Below the pieces are notes generated by a model, which saw only the letters and a list, made by a program, of their open reading frames with translations, searched no databases and had not been told where the DNA came from. From positions 1 through 64,000 of the forward strand of contig CAYPIE010000003.1 in NCBI GenBank assembly GCA_964410665.1: 64,000 nucleotides of DNA, read 5' to 3'. Below, piece after piece: positions 1 through 8,130 of this stretch. A program made the translations under genes and the position numbers. This stretch comes from CAYPIE01 sp964410665. GTDB taxonomy: Bacteria; Planctomycetota; Planctomycetia; Gemmatales; Gemmataceae. Position 1 is the stretch's first letter. Each line of letters begins with the position of its first letter.

Positions 1-2578
1 TTGAAACGCCGGGAGGGGGCGGAGGGGGTGGAGGTGGTGATGTCGGCGTGGGCGTGGGCGGAGGGGGCGTGGGTGGAGGATTCGCTTGATATTCGCTTTC
101 CAGTTCGCGGAAATAGCGCTCCCAGTAGGTTCGTGTGTCCGGGGCAGTCCGCTGGGTAAACGACGCGTCGGGAAGGCTGGCATACACCTTGCGCATCCGT
201 GCGGCGATCCGTGCTGCACGGTCTGGCTGACGCATCTGGATACGCAAACACGATTCCAATTCCTTCAAAGCTGCCAACTCGGTAAACGTGCCTTGATAGC
301 GGTTGGCAACATCCTCACGCAAACGCACAAACTCGTCATAGTCGCCAAGAAAATAGTAGACTTCAGAGACCTTCCAGGAGGCTTGGCGAAATACTTCGGC
401 GTTCAGACGCTCATACGGATCGCCAGACTGTAAGCGAAGTTGGCCTTGCTCATAGAGTGGGCCGAGTTCTTGCTCAATCTCCCGACAATACTCACGAACC
501 GTATTAAGGTGCTGCTTGCGTGTCTCAAATGCTTGTTGTTCGAGCACCTGTTGTTCCGCGGGTGCAAGTGGTTTACCGCTCGACTTGGCATCCCGGATCT
601 GACCTTGGACCAGCAGCGGAGCTTCACGCGCCTTTTCAAAAGCACAGATTGCCAACTTGTATTTCGTCCAAAAGCGCAGATTACTGGTTGGGAACTCGGT
701 CAGGAGCCGTCGCAGTAACTCCTCCGCCTTGGGTAACTGCTTGAGATCGAGTAGTGCTCGTCCCATCAAATGTAAGGAAAGCTCAAGAGTCTCCCGTGAT
801 TCGGAATCGGAGGCCACCAAGTCGACGGCAACATTGGGCTCGAGCAACTCGACAATCTGATTCAATAAGGTGACATTCTGCTGCTTGAACAGTAATGAAG
901 CCATCAGTAGGCGTGCCTTGGCTTGAGCCGGCTCGGTCCCGCTCTCAATGACCCCCTCGAGCATCTTCTCTGCATCGTCGAGTTGCCCTGCTTTTTCATA
1001 AGCCTCGGCGAGCATCAATTGGATTTCCCCGACGCGCTGGGCCGGGAAGCCACGAAGTTGAAGAACCCGTTCTAATTGGGCGATAGCTTCTTGTGGCGCA
1101 TCCGCTTGATAAAACAGTCGTGATGCCTTGAGGAGAAATTCAACACGTTGTTCATCCGTAGGTTGTTGCTCAGCTAACCGTTGATACTCCTTTCCAGCGT
1201 TGCGGAATTGCTCGTTGGCATTGGCGAAAAGAGCTTGTTGCGAAGCCTCGTCCAGTCCGTTCCCCGCATCGGCAGCATCGGAACCGACTGCTTGCTGGCG
1301 TAATTGTTTACCCCAGATTTCCGCTGTCTCGGCACGTCGCAGACCTGGCAGAAGCGGTTCGGCTATGCTGGCATAGAGATCAGCTGCCGCCTGAGCTTCC
1401 TGGTAGTTCCCCGAGAGGCGATACAATTGAATGGTTTGTTCGAAGATTTCGCGCGCCTCGCCTAAGGACAGCAGCGGGTTCTCATAGTCTGAGGGTTGCT
1501 GGATTCCTGCCAGAGCCGCCTGGAACAGTGGCAAGGCTTCGACCACTTCAGAGGGATCTTCGGCGCGTAATCGCAGTTGTCCAAGCCGAAGCTTCGCGGC
1601 TTGGCCGGCCGGCCCCGGCTGGTTTCGCATCGAAGCCCAGATGGCTGTGGCCGAGGGAACCTCGCCGGCTTGTTGATACGCGTAGGCGAGCGTGTAGAGT
1701 ATTTCGGATCGCAACGGTGCCTTGGCCGTTCGCGACCGATCCCGCAGTCCCTCGAGGGAACGTTTGGCCTCCGACCAATTCTGTTCCGCAGCATACGTGC
1801 GGGCCAGCTCCAAACCCGCGCGGAGGGTGAGTTCGCTTGGTGCTCCCGGAGGGATGGCTTCCAGTATCTGGCGTGCCTCGAGCGGTTGATGCAGTCGAGA
1901 ATAGACTTGACTGAGTTGCAGCTGGGCATCGATGCGACGGCCTGGGTCGCTACCGGTACCCATGACTTCGATCTGCTTCTTCAACGCATCTCGGGCACCC
2001 AATAGATCCGGCGTCGGCAAACGAAGATATGCCTCGGCAAGTCGACGATAGCCCTCCGCTGGGTTCACACTCACCAGCACGGTGTCCCGTAGCACCGGGA
2101 TAATGGTCTCGGCCGGCGCTGCGTCAAGTGCTTCTTGCGCTTTGGCAAGTCGATGTCGGAGGCGTGTGCGGTCGTTCAAGGCGAGCTTCGCCGGTTGAGC
2201 CTTCTCTAATCGTTGGTAAGCAGCTTGCCACAAAGATTTGGCTTCTGCGTCTACCAATCCTTCGGCAAGGATCAGATCAGCACTCCCGAGGAGAAAGTCG
2301 ACCTCCGGACTGGGCGTCGCCGATTGCGAAGCCGCATCCTGGACCTCTTGGCGGAGTGCGTGCAGCCGGGTGGCATCAACGGGAGCGGACTGCATTGCTT
2401 GCCGTATGGCATCGAGGTGATCGCGCAGTTGCCGAGCGGGATCCGGCGACCACCACGACCGTCCGAGATAGACCCCAACCAGGGCGACCACTCCCAGCAA
2501 GAAAATGGGAACTTGCCAAAGATCCTGGGTCGCGGACCGTTGCGGATGGGGCGGAGTGATCGTCGATTCCTGTACCAT
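1..2578 (-). CDS. Membrane-anchored TPR-rich protein, 3' end outside window
   Basis: An open frame of 859 codons runs from an ATG at 2578 off the left edge, so the C-terminus is missing. Residues about 20-39 form one hydrophobic segment (LWQVPIFLLGVVALVGVYLG), suggesting a single-pass inner-membrane anchor with a short cytoplasmic tail. The rest is a long run of helical TPR-like repeats rich in Ala, Leu, Glu and Gln (for example AQLELERVLQLRG-type helices and paired Tyr/Ala positions). The last visible residues, about 834-857, are almost only Pro and Thr, a low-complexity tail or linker. No strong ribosome-binding site is seen before the ATG. TPR proteins of this kind usually scaffold envelope complexes; the partner is unknown. 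It is divergent from the acyltransferase gene at 2775. Confidence 0.8.
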   Translation of the reverse strand, partial: MVQESTITPPHPQRSATQDLWQVPIFLLGVVALVGVYLGRSWWSPDPARQLRDHLDAIRQAMQSAPVDATRLHALRQEVQDAASQSATPSPEVDFLLGSADLILAEGLVDAEAKSLWQAAYQRLEKAQPAKLALNDRTRLRHRLAKAQEALDAAPAETIIPVLRDTVLVSVNPAEGYRRLAEAYLRLPTPDLLGARDALKKQIEVMGTGSDPGRRIDAQLQLSQVYSRLHQPLEARQILEAIPPGAPSELTLRAGLELARTYAAEQNWSEAKRSLEGLRDRSRTAKAPLRSEILYTLAYAYQQAGEVPSATAIWASMRNQPGPAGQAAKLRLGQLRLRAEDPSEVVEALPLFQAALAGIQQPSDYENPLLSLGEAREIFEQTIQLYRLSGNYQEAQAAADLYASIAEPLLPGLRRAETAEIWGKQLRQQAVGSDAADAGNGLDEASQQALFANANEQFRNAGKEYQRLAEQQPTDEQRVEFLLKASRLFYQADAPQEAIAQLERVLQLRGFPAQRVGEIQLMLAEAYEKAGQLDDAEKMLEGVIESGTEPAQAKARLLMASLLFKQQNVTLLNQIVELLEPNVAVDLVASDSESRETLELSLHLMGRALLDLKQLPKAEELLRRLLTEFPTSNLRFWTKYKLAICAFEKAREAPLLVQGQIRDAKSSGKPLAPAEQQVLEQQAFETRKQHLNTVREYCREIEQELGPLYEQGQLRLQSGDPYERLNAEVFRQASWKVSEVYYFLGDYDEFVRLREDVANRYQGTFTELAALKELESCLRIQMRQPDRAARIAARMRKVYASLPDASFTQRTAPDTRTYWERYFRELESEYQANPPPTPPPPTPTPTSPPPPPPPPPGVS
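2..76 (-). repeat. Low-complexity Pro/Thr-coding tract
   Basis: The plus strand here is almost only G and T/A in GGNGGN triplets (ggaggg, ggcgtggg). Read on the minus strand in the frame of the large TPR protein it codes for runs of proline broken by Thr and Ser. It is a simple-sequence tract inside a gene and is cut by the window edge. Confidence 0.8.
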
Positions 2579-2774
2579 CAGTCTTTACCAAGCTTTGCTA
2601 TTTTGGATCGCGAACCTCGACAGTCCCGCGCAGCCGACCCGGTTGTTCAGGGCTTTTGGCATAATCCCCCTACTCCGTCAAGCCCAACCAGCTAGGTTAG
2701 GCTGCTGTCAAACTACTTAACTTCACCAGGGTGACTACAATTGGTCCATCCCGAAATTCGACAGAGAGACCAAT

Positions 2775-4640
2775 ATGGGCGATCGTTTCCCCTCACGCGA
2801 CTCGTGGCTGGTATGCTTGTGGTCGGGGCATTTCTTACGTGTGCTGGCAGAGAACGTATTACGATTTTTTGTTTTTACCCGGGTGCTACTACCGGCTAGC
2901 ACCACTGCAGCGACCGGTTGGCATCCGGCGATCCAAGCTCTCTGGACTCTCCTGTGGTTGTCCCTGTTGCCCATGTTGCTGCTGGCCCCGATGCTTGCAT
3001 CTTTTGCCCAGAGCAGGATCCCTTGGGTACTGCCAACCTTGACGTTACTGGCAAGCATTTTGGTCGGGCTGGAACTGGTGATAAACATCCCGCTGGTGTG
3101 GATCATTGCCATGCTGGCTGCGACCAGCGGGATCTATGGGTTGGCACGCCAAACCTTCTACCCTTTTGTGCAAACACAAACCGGCTGGTCCTTAGCTTTT
3201 CTCCGCGCGACCTTCACGGGCTTTTCTGGACTCGGTATCCTAGGCGGTTGGTGGACTGCGGAACGCTTTGCCGATGCAACATGGGTCGGGTACCCCGCCC
3301 CGATCGTGTTGACCACCTTGGGCCTGTTGATCGCCGGAATAGTTCTATTACCATTGATAAGCATCGCCAAGCAGCCATGGCTTCGCAGTCAATCGTATCC
3401 AGCATCCTATCGCAACATTCTTTCGATTGTGACGGAGCGATGGGAAGGGACGTTCATTCTCCTATCTCTCGGAATCAGCGTCGTCGGCCTGATCATTGCC
3501 ACTTGCCTTGTCGTCAGCACACCACCCAACCAACCCACTCCACTACTGTCTTTATGGCAACCCGGTTGGTTTGCTCTCGGCGGGATCTTCGGTTGCATCC
3601 AATCACATCCCTATCGCATCCGCGGCATCATCCCGATCTGCTTCGCTCTGTTGGTTGCTGGCAGCGGGATCGCTTTATGGCAAGCTGACTGGAATGGCCC
3701 GCTGGTGTGGGTTTCGCTTGGTGCGCTTTTAACGGGGAGTCTTTCCGCGTTCCAGCTTCGCTTGGCTCCCCAAGAACAATCACGGGCGCTGACCATGCTG
3801 CTGATCGTGGGCGCGATGGTTGCTCTAGCGATCGGCTATCTATTGCTTGGTATGCAGGGCAGTCTCACCGACATTCGGCAGTCTCTCGGCTGGACGCTGT
3901 TCATTCTGGCGGTTCTGCTATTGGTTCCGTTCGGATATCAATTCTCTCGCCAAATGCTGGAAACGTTCGCTGAAGTTTTGATCTGGCCGATGCACTCTAT
4001 TCGGGTCGATGGGCCTGGGCAGGAGGCAGTCCCCCTCCGCGGTCCCCTCCTGGTCATTGCCAATCATTCGGCCTGGTTTGACCCTTTCTGGCTGGCCAAG
4101 GTGTTACCCAGGAAGGTAACGCCGATGATGACCGCCCGCTTTTTTGACCTGCCGGTCATTTCTTTCTTGGTTGGCCGGGTCATCAAAGCGATTCGTGTCC
4201 CGGAACTATCATTTCGACGCGAGGCCCCAGAGCTCCAACAAGCAATTGCCGCGCTCGATCGTGGTGAATGTGTCATTCTGTTCCCACAAGGCTATTTGCA
4301 ACGCACGCCGGAGCAACCCATTCGACGCTTCGGCCAAGGAATCTGGCACATTCTCAAAGCTAGGCCCAAGACCCCGCTAATCAGTTGTTGGATCGAGGGG
4401 AGTTGGGGTAGTTATACTTCTTATGCACATGGCCCGCCGACCAAGAACAAATCCCTCGATTGGCGAAGGCGAATCCAAATTGCCATGGCTGCCCCGATCG
4501 TAGTGGACCAGGAAATGTTGGAGGACCAGGTTCGCCTGCGTACTTCGCTCAAGCAGCAGGTACTGGAGACCCGGCAAGTTCTCGGTCTTCCCGTTATCGA
4601 GTCCCCCGTGCTAAGCAAGGATTCTGGGGAGGACACCTAA
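2775..4640 (+). CDS. MFS transporter–PlsC acyltransferase fusion (621 aa)
   Basis: The first ~400 residues hold about 10-12 hydrophobic segments laid out like an MFS carrier of the LplT (lysophospholipid flippase) kind. Residues about 405-600 are a PlsC-type 1-acyl-glycerol-3-phosphate acyltransferase domain: the catalytic NHSAWFD (HX4D motif) at 430-436, an RVPELSFRR block near 474-482, and FPQG at 503-506 where the family usually has FPEG. The layout suggests one protein that moves a lysophospholipid across the inner membrane and re-acylates it, as separate LplT and Aas proteins do in Escherichia coli; that role is inferred. The Glu-to-Gln change in the FPEG block is worth noting. The ATG at 2775 is preceded by a purine-rich GAGAGACC. 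Confidence 0.8.
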   Translation: MGDRFPSRDSWLVCLWSGHFLRVLAENVLRFFVFTRVLLPASTTAATGWHPAIQALWTLLWLSLLPMLLLAPMLASFAQSRIPWVLPTLTLLASILVGLELVINIPLVWIIAMLAATSGIYGLARQTFYPFVQTQTGWSLAFLRATFTGFSGLGILGGWWTAERFADATWVGYPAPIVLTTLGLLIAGIVLLPLISIAKQPWLRSQSYPASYRNILSIVTERWEGTFILLSLGISVVGLIIATCLVVSTPPNQPTPLLSLWQPGWFALGGIFGCIQSHPYRIRGIIPICFALLVAGSGIALWQADWNGPLVWVSLGALLTGSLSAFQLRLAPQEQSRALTMLLIVGAMVALAIGYLLLGMQGSLTDIRQSLGWTLFILAVLLLVPFGYQFSRQMLETFAEVLIWPMHSIRVDGPGQEAVPLRGPLLVIANHSAWFDPFWLAKVLPRKVTPMMTARFFDLPVISFLVGRVIKAIRVPELSFRREAPELQQAIAALDRGECVILFPQGYLQRTPEQPIRRFGQGIWHILKARPKTPLISCWIEGSWGSYTSYAHGPPTKNKSLDWRRRIQIAMAAPIVVDQEMLEDQVRLRTSLKQQVLETRQVLGLPVIESPVLSKDSGEDT

Positions 4641-4803
4641 ATGCCCCGGAGATTGTCCTAGGTATTACCAAAGGAAATAAAACCAATACTTTGATGAGTT
4701 TGGAATCGTCGAAGGGTTTTGGACCTTCTGGTCAGCACATTCCGTCGAGGGTAAGCTTGTAACACAGTGCACTGCCCGTGAACCGAGGGGTCGAGGTGTC
4801 CAC

Positions 4804-6357
4804 ATGTTCTTTGTTGCTTCGCTGATGCTACTTTCCGTGTCCACCACTCCACCGTTGGAGATGGACGTGGTGATTCGAGGTGGGACTCTCATCGATGGTA
4901 GCGGCCAGCCCGGTGTTCGCGGAGACCTCGCTCTGGCAGGAGATACGATTGTTGCGTTGGGTACGTTCGAGGTCATTGGCCAACCACGCATCATCGATGC
5001 TGGAGGCTTGATCGTGGCCCCCGGCTTTATTGACCTCCATTCCCATTCCGATCTGGGTCCAGCCCCTCTGACCAGCAAGCGTGGTCGTGCGAATCGGAAT
5101 TATCTCTTCCAAGGCGTCACAACCGTGGTCACCGGGAACTGTGGCGCTGGGCCAGTCGACGTGAAATCGTACTATCAAACGCTTGCCCAGCAGGGAGTCG
5201 GCACAAACGTTGTGCATTTGTTGCCGCACAATGCCATTCGCTCAAGAGTCATGGGCAATGTCAACCGACCCCCCACGAAGCTTGAACTGCTCAAGATGTC
5301 CCAGTTGGTTGAAACAGGGATGAAACAAGGGGCTGGTGGTATGTCGACTGGTTTAATCTATACCCCAGGGACCTACGCGGAGACGCAAGAGCTCATTGCC
5401 CTGGCCAAGGTTGTGGCCGAGTATGGTGGCATCTATGCAAGCCATATCCGTAATGAGAACGCTGGGGTCGTGACCGCCGTCGAGGAAGCGATTCAGATCG
5501 GTCAGCTTGCGAATCTTCCCGTGCACATCTCCCATTTCAAATCCTCGGGGCCGCAGGGATGGGGCAAGTGTGTCGATGCCATCGCCATCATTCGCCAAGC
5601 ACGCTTGAACGGACTGCAAATCACCGCCGATCAATATCCGTACACGGCCTCAAGTACCTCGTTGAAGGCAACTCTCGTCCCTAGCCGCTATCGGGAAGGG
5701 AGCTCGGCTGCTTATCGCAAACGCTTGGATGATCCGGAAGTGGGACCGCGGCTGAGGAAGTCCATTGAAGCCGCGCTCGCCGGGGACCGAGCCGAGCGGA
5801 TTATGCTGTCGCGATATCGTCCCCAACCCAGGTGGCAAGGGATGAAGCTGGCCACCATCGCCAAGGCGGAACAACGTTCTGTGCTGGAACTGGTACTGGA
5901 GATTGAACGAACCGGCGGGGCTCAGATTGTCAACTTCAGCATGCGTGAACAAGATGTCCGTCTGATTATGCAACAGGATTTTGTGGCCACCGCAAGCGAT
6001 GGAGTCTCACTGGTCCCGGATGACACAAAGCCGCATCCGCGTAGCTATGGGACTTTCCCGCGGAAGATCGGCCACTACGCCCGCGATGAAAAAGTGATCG
6101 CCCTCAAAGATGCGATCTATAGTGCGACGGGCTTGCCGGCGAAAATCCTTCAACTGAAAGACCGTGGTATTCTCAAAGTCGGTGCGAAGGCCGATATTGT
6201 GCTTTTCGACTTGGCCAAGCTGAACGATGTGGCAACCTTTCAACATCCGCATCAACTGGCAACAGGAGTTCACTATCTCTTGGTCAATGGCAAACTTGCG
6301 ATTGACCAGGGCAAGCTGACCGCACAGCTTGCTGGCAAGCCACTACCCCTTCGCTAA
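4804..6357 (+). CDS. N-acyl-D-amino-acid deacylase family amidohydrolase
   Basis: A 517-residue metal-dependent amidohydrolase. The small N-terminal beta domain (DVVIRGGTLIDGSG) leads into the metal-binding HSHSD at 79-83, then a conserved Cys at 113 (TGNCGAG), the metal-ligand blocks ASHIRNE and HISHFKSSG, and a catalytic Asp in ATASDG. The C-terminal LKVGAKADIVLFD closes the beta domain. These are the marks of the D-aminoacylase branch, which removes acyl groups from N-acyl-D-amino acids, useful in recycling peptidoglycan or other D-amino-acid compounds. The first 19 residues (MFFVASLMLLSVSTTPPLE) could be a short signal peptide; a second Met at residue 20 (4861) would give a cytoplasmic form. 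Its stop overlaps the riboflavin synthase stop region by 15 nt on the other strand. Confidence 0.85.
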   Translation: MFFVASLMLLSVSTTPPLEMDVVIRGGTLIDGSGQPGVRGDLALAGDTIVALGTFEVIGQPRIIDAGGLIVAPGFIDLHSHSDLGPAPLTSKRGRANRNYLFQGVTTVVTGNCGAGPVDVKSYYQTLAQQGVGTNVVHLLPHNAIRSRVMGNVNRPPTKLELLKMSQLVETGMKQGAGGMSTGLIYTPGTYAETQELIALAKVVAEYGGIYASHIRNENAGVVTAVEEAIQIGQLANLPVHISHFKSSGPQGWGKCVDAIAIIRQARLNGLQITADQYPYTASSTSLKATLVPSRYREGSSAAYRKRLDDPEVGPRLRKSIEAALAGDRAERIMLSRYRPQPRWQGMKLATIAKAEQRSVLELVLEIERTGGAQIVNFSMREQDVRLIMQQDFVATASDGVSLVPDDTKPHPRSYGTFPRKIGHYARDEKVIALKDAIYSATGLPAKILQLKDRGILKVGAKADIVLFDLAKLNDVATFQHPHQLATGVHYLLVNGKLAIDQGKLTAQLAGKPLPLR

Positions 6358-6945
6358 GGCCCCGAGCATCTTTTCAACATGCTTCGCGAGGATGTCCGTC
6401 TCGAGATTGACGGGATCGCCGACCTGTTTTGGGCCAAGGGTAGTATGCCGTCGCGTATGTGGAATGAGCATGACCGAAAAGCCATCCGAAACGACGTCCA
6501 CGAGCGTTAGACTGATGCCATCGACGGCGATCGAACCCTTTTTGACCATCTGCTTTGTCAAATGGGAGCTACAGCGAAACTGCAGTAGTTCCCACTCGCC
6601 TTGGATTTCCCGGTGGGTGAGCTGACCCACCCCATCGACATGGCCAAGCACAAAGTGACCCCCGAGGCGGGCACCGACCGCGAGCGAACGCTCCAAGTTG
6701 ACCGGGTCATCCAGCTTTAGTTGGCCTAAATTGGTACGATCCAACGTTTCCGGACCAACCTGGAACTGAGCATGCGCTGAATCAGCCGCAATCACGGTGA
6801 GGCAAACGCCATTCACAGCGACACTCTCTCCCAAACGGAGTTCAGTGGTTATTGGCTTTGCAGTGATGGTGAGGTTGCGTCCTCCCATCCCATCCGTTTC
6901 CGAACAGGCCACCGAGCCGAGCGTTTCGATCAGGCCTGTGAACAT
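6343..6945 (-). CDS. ribE: Riboflavin synthase alpha subunit
   Basis: This 200-residue protein begins with the family-typical MFTGLIE and contains two similar lumazine-binding barrels, the first with GHFVLGHVDG and the second with the closing LIPHTRRHTTLG. It joins two molecules of 6,7-dimethyl-8-ribityllumazine to give riboflavin plus the pyrimidine precursor, the last step of the vitamin B2 pathway; it works as a trimer in the cytoplasm. The frame can be extended to a TTG at 6966, but the ATG at 6945 matches the family start and follows a GGAAGG. No other rib gene is in the window, and I see no FMN riboswitch pattern in the 155-bp gap upstream. Confidence 0.93.
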   Translation of the reverse strand: MFTGLIETLGSVACSETDGMGGRNLTITAKPITTELRLGESVAVNGVCLTVIAADSAHAQFQVGPETLDRTNLGQLKLDDPVNLERSLAVGARLGGHFVLGHVDGVGQLTHREIQGEWELLQFRCSSHLTKQMVKKGSIAVDGISLTLVDVVSDGFSVMLIPHTRRHTTLGPKQVGDPVNLETDILAKHVEKMLGALAKG

Positions 6946-7100
6946 CTTGGTCCAGCCCTTCCGCAATAAAAGTCCGGATTAATCTCTGAAGCAAACCGAT
7001 AGATCCCTGCGATGGCGTTGCCCGGGATAAAGACAAGAATAGTTGTCCCAAAGACAGCAAGATCAACCGCCGGGGTAACAACCGTTGGACCGATCCTACA

Positions 7101-8096
7101 TCAACGCAGGTTCTTCAGTTTGGCCTGATACAGTTTCACCCGGTCTGGGTCGTTGAGTTTCCCAAACACGCTGACCAATTCCTCGACCGCCTTCCGATGC
7201 AGTAAGGGATCCTGATTAAACACCACATCCACCCATAGATACGACCACATCGCTTCCCGGGGCTGATCGGCTTGCTGATATAAGTCCCCTAACGCATTGT
7301 AGCCCAGCGCTTTGAGCTTGGGATCGCGAGCGCCATCGATGATCCCTTCGAGCTTCCGCGCACGTTGGTTGATCGGCTCGGTCGGTGAGGACAGCAGAGC
7401 CAGAATATCCAGTTGTTGCCCGAACGGATCGACGCGTGCGCGACCTTGTCGAAGGGATTTGATCAGGGTGTTTGCCTCGGTCAGCTGACCTGAGCGAATC
7501 TGGGCATCAATCAGTCGCAACTGAGCATTCTGTTGCTGCTCTTGAGAAAGGTTCGGCGTTTTCAAGAAACGCTCAAGGGTACGCGCGGCTTCTCGCGGAC
7601 GGCCCACCGACAGCTGCACGCGAGATAGTTCGCCAATAGCCAGCGTAAACTGCCAACTGTTTGGATAGCGGTTGGTATATCGGTCAAGAACGTTCAGTGC
7701 CTCGTCGACATTGCCCAAAGCAGCTTCAAGCATTCCGATCCGAAACAGGATATGTTGGCGGGTCGGGCTTTGCGTCGGATAACTGTCTAGCTGCTTGCGA
7801 TAGCTCTTGAGCGCGAGAGCATCATCTCCTTGGGCATCGGCATTCTGGGCCTTCGCATACTCGACACGGTCCTTCACATCTTCATAGATAATTTTGACAA
7901 TCTGCTCAGGGAGTAGATCGACTGGTGTTCCGGCACGAGGGCGCAGCGTTATCCCTGAAGGAGTCTCTTTGACGAGTTCGCCACTCAGAGGGAGCGGATT
8001 GCCCATACCCCCCGGCGGAAGAAACTCCACACGCACGTCGGCGACGGCCAAACCCGGAACACTCAGTAGTAGAAGCCCTACACCCAAACGAAGCAT
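7101..8096 (-). CDS. Secreted TPR-repeat protein (331 aa)
   Basis: A signal peptide (MLRLGVGLLLLSVPGLAVAD) is followed by a short beta-rich domain (about 22-80, RVEFLPPGG to VKIIYEDV) and then about seven TPR-like helical pairs, for example ALNVLDRYTNRYPNSW. The ATG at 8096 is chosen because GGAGG lies 7 nt upstream; the frame stays open to a GTG at 8153 that would run into the upstream gene. It starts 34 nt after the stop of the 1037-residue TPR lipoprotein, so the two are probably co-transcribed and may act together in the envelope. The precise function is not recognisable. Confidence 0.82.
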   Translation of the reverse strand: MLRLGVGLLLLSVPGLAVADVRVEFLPPGGMGNPLPLSGELVKETPSGITLRPRAGTPVDLLPEQIVKIIYEDVKDRVEYAKAQNADAQGDDALALKSYRKQLDSYPTQSPTRQHILFRIGMLEAALGNVDEALNVLDRYTNRYPNSWQFTLAIGELSRVQLSVGRPREAARTLERFLKTPNLSQEQQQNAQLRLIDAQIRSGQLTEANTLIKSLRQGRARVDPFGQQLDILALLSSPTEPINQRARKLEGIIDGARDPKLKALGYNALGDLYQQADQPREAMWSYLWVDVVFNQDPLLHRKAVEELVSVFGKLNDPDRVKLYQAKLKNLR

Positions 8097-8130
8097 CGCA
8101 TGGCCTCCGAACAAGTATTGACAGTGATGA

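Noticed and set aside
1462..1929. Minus-strand 155-codon frame with high Arg/Pro content
   Set aside because: Out-of-frame shadow of the large TPR gene, which has clear protein-like composition in its own frame.
6946..7100. Possible FMN riboswitch ahead of riboflavin synthase
   Set aside because: No RFN-element consensus blocks were seen in the 155-bp leader.
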